Positions 1 to 6,564 of a stretch of 7,658 nt of DNA are shown here, in pieces. The notes under the pieces are model-generated. The model saw only the letters and a list, made by a program, of their open reading frames with translations. It was not told the DNA's origin and searched no databases. Position 1 is the first letter of the stretch; every line of letters starts with the position of its first letter. The DNA comes from Gemmatimonadota bacterium (lineage in GTDB: Bacteria > Gemmatimonadota > Gemmatimonadetes > Gemmatimonadales > GWC2-71-9). The DNA lies in the NCBI GenBank assembly GCA_022573095.1, contig JACZUR010000105.1, positions 1 through 7,658 on the forward strand. The letters are read 5' to 3'. Position numbers and translations under genes: made by a program.

Positions 1-809
1 CCCGCACTCACTTCGATGATCTCGGTAAGATCTTGAAAGCCGCGGATCGTGTCGCCGTTCGCCCCGACGATGAGATCCCCCTCCTGGATCCCGGCCGCGG
101 CAGCCGGTGTGCCCGGAAAGACAGTACCAACGAGCGCAGCCGGAGCACGTACCAGCGCCCGGAATAGGGCTACGCGCGCCTCCGTGTCGATGCCGGGAAT
201 CGGAACTTCGACAGGTTCAACTCCCCCCGAAAACTCGAAAAACAAACCCTCGCCCGTCGTTCCTGCGATCGACTCCAGCACGTCATTCCACGACGTTATC
301 GTGTCTCCGTTGATTCGCACTATGTCGGTTCCGAAGGCAATTCCCGATAAACCACTCGCCGCCTCTGGTAGAACGCTGTCATCCACTTCGGCGATCGTGA
401 CCGTGGGATCTACCTGACGCCCGTAAACTCCCGCTACGAACGAATACGCGCCCCACGCGAATAATGCGTTCATGATCACACCCGCGGAGATCACCACTAT
501 CCGAGCCGCCACTGATTTGTTCTCGAACAGCTTGTCGGGCGGAAAATAGACATCGGAAACTCCTTCGACCGATTCCAGCGACTCCGCCTCTTCTTTCGTG
601 GCCATCTTGACGTATCCGCCGAGCGGAATCCATGACACCACATACTCTGTCTCGCCATACTTGAACTTGAGAGGAGTAGCCGGACCGAACCCGATCGAAA
701 ACTTCGGCGTTCCAATCCCAACCGCCTTTGCCGCGAGGAAGTGTCCCAACTCGTGCACGAAGATCAATACTCCAAGGACTACTAGCGCCGCAAGAATGGT
801 CAGGAGCAT
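1..809 (-). CDS. rseP: RseP-like site-2 intramembrane zinc metalloprotease (3' end cut by window edge)
   Basis: This is the N-terminal 269 codons of a family M50 site-2 protease. Such proteases cut membrane-anchored anti-sigma factors or signal peptides within the inner membrane. The translation begins MLLTILAALVVLGVLIF, a first membrane segment that runs into the zinc motif HELGH (H19, E20, H23), with E20 as the expected catalytic base. A GGYVKM segment (residues 64-69) and a second hydrophobic segment (about 102-128, containing SAGVIMN) follow. Two PDZ-like regions come next, about 134-200 (with GTDIVRINGDTI) and from about 225 (GTPAAAAGIQEGDLIVGANGDTI). Two PDZ domains is the RseP arrangement. 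Family members are about 430-450 residues, so the C-terminal membrane segments and the second zinc-site motif lie outside the window. The ATG overlaps the end of dxr by 10 nt, which suggests translational coupling. The family GPxxN motif reads GVIMN here, lacking the proline. Family assignment is firm; the substrate is unknown. Confidence 0.95.
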   Translation of the reverse strand, partial: MLLTILAALVVLGVLIFVHELGHFLAAKAVGIGTPKFSIGFGPATPLKFKYGETEYVVSWIPLGGYVKMATKEEAESLESVEGVSDVYFPPDKLFENKSVAARIVVISAGVIMNALFAWGAYSFVAGVYGRQVDPTVTIAEVDDSVLPEAASGLSGIAFGTDIVRINGDTITSWNDVLESIAGTTGEGLFFEFSGGVEPVEVPIPGIDTEARVALFRALVRAPAALVGTVFPGTPAAAAGIQEGDLIVGANGDTIRGFQDLTEIIEVSA

Positions 810-1948
810 GATCTCTCAGCCTCAACCCTGGCCCAGCGATCCGCTTCTAAAACCGATTCAATCGAGTCAGCCGGACGAACTTCGTGGCTGGACAATGTTA
901 CGTCTATCACTTCAGATATTTTCCCAAACGTAATCTTACCATTCAAGAATCGGTGAACCGCCACCTCGTTTGCTGCATTGAACACCGCCGTCGCGGTTCC
1001 ACCCATGCGTCCGGCTCTCACCCCATGCGAAAACGTTGGAAACGCATCCCGCCTTAACGGTTCAAAAGTCAGATCCCCTGCTGCTACTGGGTCGAACCTT
1101 CTTACGCCGGAATCGTCGATTCGTTCAGGATAGGTGAGTGCGTAAAGAATGGGAAGTTCCATGTCGGGGAATCCAAGCTGGCTCAGTATCGAGCCGTCGA
1201 CGAACTCGGTGAAGGCGTGTACAATGGACTGCGGATGCACGACCACCTGAATATCGTCGTAAGACAGACCAAACAGGAAGTGGGCCTCGATGACCTCCAG
1301 CGCCTTATTGGCGAGGGTCGCGCTATCGATCGTAATCTTGGGACCCATCTTCCACGTCGGATGGGCTAGAGCCTGGTCCACCGTAGCATTCTTGACCTTT
1401 TCGAGAGGCCAGTTGCGGAAGGGACCGCCCGAGGCGGTGAGTATCAGCCGCGATAGGCTGTTAGACGTCTGTCCAGCAAGACATTGTAGCACGCCGCTGT
1501 GTTCCGAATCGATCGGCACGAGTTCACCACCGCCGTCCTTCGCTGCCCGCATAACCACGTCGCCCGCCATGACCAGAGATTCCTTGTTGGCCAGAGCAAC
1601 TCTCTTGCCTTCACTCAAAGCGGCTATAGTTGCCTCGAGCCCCGCCGCTCCCACTATTGCGTTCACCACTATTCCAACATCCGGATGGGTAGCCGCCTCC
1701 ACCAAACACTCCCTGCCGTGTAGCCATTTCTGACGCTGTGCGAATCCGCTTGCTCTCGAGTTACCTGAGCGACTTACAAGTCCGACCAAACGGGCGCCCG
1801 TTTCGCGAGCCTGTACTTCCAGCTCATCAGCAGACTCGAACGCCGTCAGAGCTACCGTGTGAAAGCGATCACTCTGCCGTTCGAGTACGCGCAGCGTACT
1901 CCTTCCTATCGACCCGGTCGAACCGAGTATCGCTATACCGACACTCAT
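800..1948 (-). CDS. dxr: 1-deoxy-D-xylulose 5-phosphate reductoisomerase
   Basis: Dxr (IspC) is a cytoplasmic enzyme that rearranges and reduces 1-deoxy-D-xylulose 5-phosphate to 2-C-methyl-D-erythritol 4-phosphate with NADPH. This is the committed step of the MEP isoprenoid pathway. The 382-residue product has the normal length. Visible motifs are the NADPH-binding GSTGSIG (9-15), LANKES (119-124), the metal-binding PIDSEHS (D148, E150), SGGPF (S173), HPTWKMG (H196), DSATLANKALE (S209, N214, K215, E218), VHPQS (237-241) and NAANEVAV. All expected active-site residues are present at a constant offset from the E. coli enzyme. I chose the ATG at 1948, because MSVGIAILGSTGSIG fits the family and gives a 4-nt ATGA overlap with the cdsA stop. 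The frame stays open to 1996, but the extra 16 residues are not family-like. No clear Shine-Dalgarno site is visible, consistent with coupling to cdsA. The product feeds UppS, encoded two genes upstream. Confidence 0.97.
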   Translation of the reverse strand: MSVGIAILGSTGSIGRSTLRVLERQSDRFHTVALTAFESADELEVQARETGARLVGLVSRSGNSRASGFAQRQKWLHGRECLVEAATHPDVGIVVNAIVGAAGLEATIAALSEGKRVALANKESLVMAGDVVMRAAKDGGGELVPIDSEHSGVLQCLAGQTSNSLSRLILTASGGPFRNWPLEKVKNATVDQALAHPTWKMGPKITIDSATLANKALEVIEAHFLFGLSYDDIQVVVHPQSIVHAFTEFVDGSILSQLGFPDMELPILYALTYPERIDDSGVRRFDPVAAGDLTFEPLRRDAFPTFSHGVRAGRMGGTATAVFNAANEVAVHRFLNGKITFGKISEVIDVTLSSHEVRPADSIESVLEADRWARVEAERSCS

Positions 1949-2799
1949 AGGATACCGAACATCTTGAACACTACTGCCGTCGACGGCAGGACCCAATAAA
2001 GAGAGTCCAGTCTGTCGAGAACGCCTCCGTGGCCGGGGAAGACTCCGCCGGAATCCTTGAGGCCGGCTTCGCGTTTGAACAAAGATTCTACGAGATCACC
2101 CAATTGGCCCAGGATACCCACCACGAGTCCAATTGAGACCAGCAACCAGAACGGAAGTTCGACTCCCAACGGTATCAGTACGAATTCGCCGTAGAGAGGC
2201 GCCAGCACCACAGCTACGAGAGCGCCGCTAGCAGCGCCAGCCCAGGTCTTATTGGGACTGACAACCGGCGCCAACTTCTTGCCTCCGATCAACGACCCTC
2301 CCGCCATTGCCACAGTATCACAGATCCACGTCAATATCAGAGGCAAAAACACGACGAACAGAGCTGCCAGGTCTGACGGAACCGCCGGACCGTGGCGCAG
2401 TATCACGATCGCCGAGGGTAGCAGGCCGGCGTAAACGCATCCCCACATTGTAACCGATACTGCCGCCAGCGGGTTGTCCTCGGGTCCCCTGGTCGCCAGC
2501 ACGCTCAGGGAAACGGCCATCACCCAAACGGGAGCGAGTACCGCGAGCCAGACCGGATCCAAGGCTCCGGAGACTATGGCGTAGACAACCAACGGAAAGA
2601 GCGCTGCTGTCGCGACGCCTTGATATTTGAGCGCGCTATTGCCCCGGGCGTCCGCGAGACCGTAGAACTCTGCCGCGCCGATAGCGGCGAGTAAAGAGAT
2701 CGTCGCGGAGAGAATCCATCCACCGGCAAAAATTAGGTACGCCACCAACGGTATAGCAATCGCGGCAACAACGAGCCGTCGCGCCAGATTCTCTGGCAT
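1945..2799 (-). CDS. cdsA: Phosphatidate cytidylyltransferase (CDP-diacylglycerol synthase)
   Basis: CdsA is an integral inner-membrane enzyme that makes CDP-diacylglycerol from phosphatidic acid and CTP, the branch point for bacterial phospholipids. The 284-residue product is mostly hydrophobic, with about eight likely membrane segments. Near the C-terminus (about 239-265) the CDP-diacylglycerol synthase signature is complete: SLFKR, then LKD, then PGHGGVLDRLD, including the conserved K, D, H and D residues. An upstream SPNKTW motif (about 181-186) and the acidic WICDT segment are also typical of the family. Two adjacent starts are possible. The ATG at 2799 shares one base with the uppS stop (TGATG), and a GTG at 2802 would give a 4-nt overlap and add one residue. 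I prefer the ATG. Either way translation is probably coupled to uppS. The stop overlaps the dxr start by 4 nt. Confidence 0.96.
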   Translation of the reverse strand: MPENLARRLVVAAIAIPLVAYLIFAGGWILSATISLLAAIGAAEFYGLADARGNSALKYQGVATAALFPLVVYAIVSGALDPVWLAVLAPVWVMAVSLSVLATRGPEDNPLAAVSVTMWGCVYAGLLPSAIVILRHGPAVPSDLAALFVVFLPLILTWICDTVAMAGGSLIGGKKLAPVVSPNKTWAGAASGALVAVVLAPLYGEFVLIPLGVELPFWLLVSIGLVVGILGQLGDLVESLFKREAGLKDSGGVFPGHGGVLDRLDSLYWVLPSTAVVFKMFGIL

Positions 2800-3539
2800 C
2801 ACGTGGGGACTCTGCCATATCGCCGCTCGCGCCGCTGGAAATCAGCAATTGCTTCGAAAAGGTCTGTGCGCGTAAAGTCAGGCCACAGCACGGGAGTCAC
2901 GTAGATCTCGGTGTAGGCCAGCTGCCATAGTAGAAAGTTGGATATTCTCTGCTCACCCGAGGTGCGTATCAGTAGATCTGGGTCGGGCCATCGGGCAGTA
3001 TACAACCGGTTCTCTACCGCCGCCTCATCGATGTCCTCAGGTCTCAACACTCCATCGGCAACTTCTTGAGCGAGCAACTTGGCCGCCCGCGCCAATTCGA
3101 ATCTTGAAGAATAGGAGATGCAGAGATTGAGGTTAAGATTGCTGCCGCCTGCGGTTTCCCTCACCAGCTTGTCCACGGCTGCGCGGGACTTCGGGCCCAG
3201 CCGGTCGAGGTCACCGAGCGCACTTACTTCAACCCCGTTCCGCTTGAGGTCTTTCAGTTCCCTGTTGATAAACTCTACCAGCACAGCCATCAGCGCGCCA
3301 ATCTCGCTGTCCGGGCGGGACCAATTTTCTTGGGAGAACGCAAAAAGCGTAAGAATCTCGACGCCGGCCTCAATACACCCCTCTACACTTTCGCGCACTG
3401 ATTTCATCCCGGCGCGGTGGCCGAGGGATCTCGGAAGCATGCGGTCTTTGGCCCACCTGCCGTTGCCATCCATGATGATGGCAACGTGCTGGGGTAGGTC
3501 ACCAGTTGTCTTGATTTCAGAAAGAAGTGCGCTGTTCAT
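2799..3539 (-). CDS. uppS: Undecaprenyl (polyprenyl) diphosphate synthase, cis-prenyltransferase
   Basis: This cis-prenyltransferase adds isopentenyl units to farnesyl diphosphate to make undecaprenyl diphosphate, the lipid carrier precursor for peptidoglycan and other wall polymers. The 246-residue product has the normal length. Conserved regions in order are IIMDGNGRWA (21-30, with catalytic D24), GHRAG (40-44), LTLFAFSQENWSRP (63-76), DPDLLIRTSGEQ (186-197) and RISNFLLWQLAYTE (198-211). The usual NYGGR motif reads SYSSR here (142-146). The ATG at 3539 has only a weak Shine-Dalgarno-like CAGG upstream, and lies 22 nt after the frr stop. Chain length cannot be read from sequence alone; undecaprenyl is inferred from gene order and single-domain length. 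Confidence 0.95.
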   Translation of the reverse strand: MNSALLSEIKTTGDLPQHVAIIMDGNGRWAKDRMLPRSLGHRAGMKSVRESVEGCIEAGVEILTLFAFSQENWSRPDSEIGALMAVLVEFINRELKDLKRNGVEVSALGDLDRLGPKSRAAVDKLVRETAGGSNLNLNLCISYSSRFELARAAKLLAQEVADGVLRPEDIDEAAVENRLYTARWPDPDLLIRTSGEQRISNFLLWQLAYTEIYVTPVLWPDFTRTDLFEAIADFQRRERRYGRVPT

Positions 3540-3561
3540 CAGAACCTGAAGCGAATGGAGA

Positions 3562-4116
3562 CTAGACCTCCATTATCTCTTCTTCCTTAATCTTCACGAG
3601 GTCATCAATCTGCTTGATCGCGTCGTCGTGTACCTTCTGGATATCCTTCTCTTCATGCCGCTTGTCGTCATCGGATACGTGCTCAACCTTCTTGGTCTTA
3701 CTCATGCCGTCCGTGCGCGCGTGTCTGATGGCAATCTTTCCCTCTTCCGCGAGTTGCCGGATTACCTTCACCAGATCTCGACGTCTCTCTTCGGTCAGTT
3801 GCGGAATTGGAATGCGGATCAAAGTACCGTCATTTGCGGGATTCAACCCCAGATCCGACGACTGTATTGCTTTTTCGATTGCGGAAACCAGGGATTTGTC
3901 CCACGGCTGCACCGTTAGCAGCCGCGGTTCTGGAGCAGCTATGCCCGCTACCTGTGAGAGCGGAGTGCTCTGTCCGTAAGCATCTACCTTAATCGTGTCC
4001 AGCAAGCTGGTCGAAGCTTTGCCACTCCTGATCGTAGCCAACTCCCGGCGAGTGTTGTCAACCGCCTTGCCCAACAGCCCTTTCACATGTTTGGTGACAT
4101 CGCTTAGCTCACTCAT
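3562..4116 (-). CDS. frr: Ribosome recycling factor
   Basis: RRF acts with EF-G and GTP to split the post-termination ribosome into subunits. The 184-residue length is standard. Conserved segments are RRELATIRSGKAS (23-35), the hinge and domain II region with PWDKS (71-75), IPIPQLTEERRRDLVK (102-117), and the C-terminal helix HDDAIKQIDDL. In domain I the usual IRNxRRD-type stretch reads IRHARTDG (130-137). The functionally important second arginine is kept (R134, equivalent to E. coli R132), while the next arginine is a threonine. The ATG overlaps the pyrH stop in ATGA. A GGGGA lies about 10 nt upstream, so initiation may be partly independent of coupling. The stop is TAG, 22 nt before uppS. 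Confidence 0.97.
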   Translation of the reverse strand: MSELSDVTKHVKGLLGKAVDNTRRELATIRSGKASTSLLDTIKVDAYGQSTPLSQVAGIAAPEPRLLTVQPWDKSLVSAIEKAIQSSDLGLNPANDGTLIRIPIPQLTEERRRDLVKVIRQLAEEGKIAIRHARTDGMSKTKKVEHVSDDDKRHEEKDIQKVHDDAIKQIDDLVKIKEEEIMEV

Positions 4117-4826
4117 TTTACCAGAGTCCCCACTCGTTCACCTTTGATAACTCGGACGATCGCTCCAGGCTCGTCAACGTTCATAACCACTATCGGAATC
4201 CCATTTTCTTTGCATAGTCCGAATGCGTTTGCATCCATCACCCGTATTCCCCGGACGAGCGCGTCATGGAAGGAAATCTCCGGAATGAATTCAGCCGAGT
4301 CTGTCTTCTCAGGATCTTCGGAATAGACTCCATCGACCTTTGTAGCTTTGATTATCAAATCGGCTTCGATCTCCAGCGCTCGCAAAACTGCTGCAGTATC
4401 CGTCGAGAAATACGGATTGCCCGTACCACCAGCGAAGATTACCACCCTCCCCTTCTCTAGATGTCGCTGTGCGCGGCGGCGGATGTAAGGCTCAGCCAGC
4501 TCCTCCATTCTAATCGCGGTCATCACTCGCGTATCGACATCCCGCCGTTCCAGGAAATCCTGTATCGCAAGAGCGTTTATCACTGTTGCAAGCATTCCCA
4601 TGTAGTCGGCTGAAACGCGATCCATCCCTTGGGTGCTGGCGACTGCACCGCGCACGATGTTACCACCCCCGACTACCACACCGAGCGCCACACCGGTCTC
4701 TCTCACCGATTTGATCTGGTCGGCGAGCTGCTCGACCTTGGAATAATCGACTCCCATCCCATGCTCACCAGCAAGAGCTTCTCCGGAAAGCTTTAGCAGC
4801 GCTCTCTTATAGACGAGCTCGGTCAT
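4113..4826 (-). CDS. pyrH: Uridylate (UMP) kinase
   Basis: PyrH phosphorylates UMP to UDP with ATP in the cytoplasm, and so supplies UTP and CTP. It belongs to the amino-acid kinase fold, unrelated to eukaryotic UMP/CMP kinases. The 237-residue product is of normal length. Motifs are KLSGEAL (12-18, phosphate binding), VVGGGNIVRG (51-60), the UMP-site region SADYMGMLATVINALA (D74), FAGGTGNPYFSTDTAA (131-146) and ATKVDGVY (161-168). The enzyme is normally hexameric and allosterically controlled by GTP and UTP; that is family knowledge, not visible here. The start shares one base with the tsf stop (TAATG), and a good Shine-Dalgarno site lies inside the last tsf codons. CTP derived from its product is a substrate for CdsA, encoded in the same cluster. 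Confidence 0.98.
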   Translation of the reverse strand: MTELVYKRALLKLSGEALAGEHGMGVDYSKVEQLADQIKSVRETGVALGVVVGGGNIVRGAVASTQGMDRVSADYMGMLATVINALAIQDFLERRDVDTRVMTAIRMEELAEPYIRRRAQRHLEKGRVVIFAGGTGNPYFSTDTAAVLRALEIEADLIIKATKVDGVYSEDPEKTDSAEFIPEISFHDALVRGIRVMDANAFGLCKENGIPIVVMNVDEPGAIVRVIKGERVGTLVK

Positions 4827-5428
4827 TACTCCTCTCCTAGCTCGAACCGAACGAATCTTCGTACAATTATGTTCTCACCAACCTTGCCCGCAACCTCGTT
4901 GATCAATTGCCCAACCGACTGTTTGTCGCCCTTTACAAAGGGTTGGTCAAGGAGAACTTGCTCGGAGAAAAATTTCTTGAGTTTGCCTTCGACTATTTTC
5001 TGCCGCACAGCCTCCGGCTTGCCGGACTCGGCGACCTGCGTTTCGAAAATTGCCTTTTCGCGCTCAACAACGTCCACTGGGACGTCTGCTGCAGACACTC
5101 CAACGGGTCTTGCCGAAGCTATGTGCAGCGCGAGATCCTTGACGAGCGTCTGGAAATCGTCGGTACGCGCCACAAAATCTGTTTCGCAGTTAACCTCCAC
5201 CAGAACGCCTACCCTGCCGTTGAAGTGGATATAGGATCCTACATGTCCCTCCGATGCGCTCTTTCCAGATCGTTTCTCCGCCTTCGCAATACCACGCGAC
5301 CTGAGGAGATCGATCGCCTTCTGAATATCGCCTTCCGTCTCCTGTAGCGCTTTCTTGCAATCCATCATTCCTGCGCCGGTCTGGCCGCGCAACGCCGCCA
5401 CGTCTTTTGCTGTGATTGCTACCGCCAT
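4826..5428 (-). CDS. tsf: Translation elongation factor Ts (short form)
   Basis: EF-Ts is the guanine nucleotide exchange factor that recycles EF-Tu from its GDP to its GTP state. The protein has 200 residues, much shorter than the about 280 of E. coli and close to the short Thermus type, which has a single core subdomain. The N-terminal UBA-like helix bundle carries LRGQTGAGMMDCKKAL (13-28). The EF-Tu contact motif is EVNCETDFVAR (78-88), with the TDFV residues at 83-86. The C-terminal part ends in VGENIIVRRFVRFELGEE. The ATG at 5428 gives the family N-terminus (MAVAITAKDVAALR). The only clear Shine-Dalgarno sequence, AGGA, lies 14 nt upstream, which is a long spacing. The gene follows a 95-nt gap holding a terminator-like hairpin, so it may receive less transcript than rpsB. 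Confidence 0.97.
   Translation of the reverse strand: MAVAITAKDVAALRGQTGAGMMDCKKALQETEGDIQKAIDLLRSRGIAKAEKRSGKSASEGHVGSYIHFNGRVGVLVEVNCETDFVARTDDFQTLVKDLALHIASARPVGVSAADVPVDVVEREKAIFETQVAESGKPEAVRQKIVEGKLKKFFSEQVLLDQPFVKGDKQSVGQLINEVAGKVGENIIVRRFVRFELGEE
4834..4838 (-). promoter_or_regulatory. pyrH Shine-Dalgarno site within the tsf 3' end (AGGAG)
   Basis: AGGAG lies 7 nt before the pyrH ATG, inside the last codons of tsf, and is followed by a second GGAG that is too close to the start to be the main site. Together with the TAATG overlap, it supports the pyrH start and efficient reinitiation after tsf. Confidence 0.75.
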
Positions 5429-5442
5429 CTTGTGTTGTGTTG

Positions 5443-5446
5443 TCCT
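5443..5446 (-). promoter_or_regulatory. Distant tsf Shine-Dalgarno site (AGGA)
   Basis: AGGA within AAAGGA is the only purine-rich anti-16S match before tsf. It sits 14 nt from the ATG, beyond the usual 5-10 nt. The spacer is an A/C-rich repeat (CAACACAACACAAG) with no evident structure. Confidence 0.5.
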
Positions 5447-5457
5447 TTCTTTGCTAC

Positions 5458-5499
5458 AAAAATCGCCGCCCCAAGGCTCGGCCAGGCCTCTAGGCGACG
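5458..5499 (-). terminator. Intrinsic-terminator-like hairpin between rpsB and tsf
   Basis: Read on the minus strand, a 7-bp stem (5493-5499 with 5464-5470, one G-U pair) encloses a second stem of 4 bp (5486-5489 with 5474-5477), almost continuous through wobble pairs. One A and then five U residues follow directly (5458-5462). It starts 24 nt after the rpsB stop and ends 29 nt before the tsf start. Because tsf and the rest of the operon continue on the same strand, a partial terminator or attenuator that lowers tsf expression relative to the ribosomal proteins is more likely than a full stop. It could also be an RNA-stability stem. Confidence 0.6.
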
Positions 5500-5523
5500 G
5501 AAGTTCGACACACCCACTCTGCT

Positions 5524-6453
5524 CTAGGTTTGGCTCTGTTCTTCCGGGACGCGGGTCACCTCTCCCGACTCCTCCGGTGCTCCGGAGCTCTCAGGTTCCT
5601 CGGTGCCGGCCGATACCTCCGCTCTCAGACGAGCTGCAATAGCCTCCGGCTTCGGCCGCCTCTTTCTCTTGACCTTACGACCTTTGTCTCGCTCTTCCGC
5701 GCCCGCCTCTGTACCAGCACCACTGCTGTATGTAAAGGTCTCGCCATCAACCTTAGTTTCCCTCAAAGGCACCTGGGCTCTCGCCTCGGAAATCACCTCC
5801 ACCAGCGCCTCTGTTATGAGCGATACGGATCTGATCGCATCGTCGTTTCCAGGAATCGGTATCGTGATGACATCGGGATCCGCGTTCGTGTCAACGATCG
5901 CGACCACTGGGATTCCCAGCTTGTTCGCTTCGGCGATGGCGATGCGCTCTTTTTTGGCGTCAACGATGAATAGAACCCCGGGCAAGCGAGCCATGTTCTT
6001 GACTCCCACCAGATTCCGGCTCAGCTTGACTCTCTCTCTCTCAAGCAACAGGCGTTCCTTCTTTGTAAGGAAGTCGTACGATCCCTCTTCCTGCCCCTGC
6101 TCAATTTCTTTCAGCCTGTTGATCTGTTTCTTTATCGTCTCGAAGTTGGTAAGCGTGCCACCGAGCCATCTTTCCGTTACCCAGAATGACTGCGACTTCT
6201 CCGCCTCGGCCCGGATGACCTGTTTCAGCTGTTTTTTAGTGCATACAAACAGAACACCGTCGCCATTCATGACAACGGTACGGAGGAGCTCCTTTGCAGC
6301 ATTGAGCTGGTGAAGCGTTTTTTGGAGATCTATGAGATAGATGCCTGAGCGCTCTGCAAAGATGTAACGACGCATCTTCGGATTCCAGCGCTTGGTCTGG
6401 TGCCCAAAGTGCACTCCGGCCTCGAGAAGGTCTTTCAGTTGTACTTCAGCCAT
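5524..6453 (-). CDS. rpsB: 30S ribosomal protein S2 with charged C-terminal extension
   Basis: S2 binds late to the 30S subunit, at the back near the head-body junction, and helps bring in S1 where that protein is present. The core (residues 1 to about 232) is typical: LLEAGVHFGHQTKRWNPKM (9-27), the ERWLGGTLTNF region (94-104), the LPGVLFIVD and AIAEANKLGIP signature (157-182) and DTNADPD (188-194). Common bacterial S2 proteins have about 230-260 residues; this one has 309. The extra tail contains a strongly basic stretch (about 257-269, KGRKVKRKRRPKP) and then a Glu/Ser/Pro-rich acidic end. The ATG has a good AGGA 8 nt upstream. A perfect inverted repeat lies in the leader between rpsI and this gene. 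In E. coli S2 represses its own operon; whether that holds here is unknown. Confidence 0.97.
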   Translation of the reverse strand: MAEVQLKDLLEAGVHFGHQTKRWNPKMRRYIFAERSGIYLIDLQKTLHQLNAAKELLRTVVMNGDGVLFVCTKKQLKQVIRAEAEKSQSFWVTERWLGGTLTNFETIKKQINRLKEIEQGQEEGSYDFLTKKERLLLERERVKLSRNLVGVKNMARLPGVLFIVDAKKERIAIAEANKLGIPVVAIVDTNADPDVITIPIPGNDDAIRSVSLITEALVEVISEARAQVPLRETKVDGETFTYSSGAGTEAGAEERDKGRKVKRKRRPKPEAIAARLRAEVSAGTEEPESSGAPEESGEVTRVPEEQSQT

Positions 6454-6461
6454 CCACTGTT

Positions 6462-6465
6462 TCCT
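6462..6465 (-). promoter_or_regulatory. rpsB Shine-Dalgarno site (AGGA)
   Basis: AGGA lies 8 nt before the rpsB ATG. This is standard spacing and supports the chosen S2 start. Confidence 0.75.
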
Positions 6466-6492
6466 GGGTTAAAATCTTCCATCGCCATCAAC

Positions 6493-6532
6493 TCTCTTCG
6501 AAATCCACTCGGCGCGGACACCCTCGAAGAGA
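6493..6532 (-). promoter_or_regulatory. Perfect inverted repeat in the rpsB leader, candidate regulatory hairpin
   Basis: Arms TCTCTTCGA (6493-6501) and TCGAAGAGA (6524-6532) are exact reverse complements, giving a 9-bp stem. An inner 4-bp stem (6503-6506 with 6516-6519, including one G-U pair in the minus-strand RNA) can stack inside it around a nine-base loop. It lies 39 nt before the rpsB start and is not followed by a U run, so it does not look like a terminator. Its position fits an S2 leader element, but I cannot match it to a known S2 leader structure. Confidence 0.5.
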
Positions 6533-6564
6533 TCAGGCGATGTGTATCTTAGTCTATCCGTTTG

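Noticed and set aside
1290..1733. A 147-codon plus-strand open frame opposite dxr, and similar frames at 3118-3549, 3614-3979 and 4907-5347
   Set aside because: All are opposite highly conserved genes, have no ribosome binding context or family motifs, and follow from the codon use of the true strand.
1949..1996. An upstream extension of dxr by 16 residues
   Set aside because: The extension is not family-like. The ATG at 1948 matches the Dxr N-terminus and gives a standard ATGA overlap with cdsA.
5603..6313. A 236-codon open frame on the plus strand, antisense to rpsB
   Set aside because: It lies wholly within the well-supported S2 gene, is rich in Ser, Thr and Arg in the way of a reverse-frame shadow, and shows no recognisable domain.
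6541..6564. A possible promoter in the rpsI-rpsB gap (TAAGAT as a -10 element)
   Set aside because: The nearest -35-like sequence, TTAGCA, is spaced about 11 nt away, too close for a sigma-70 promoter.
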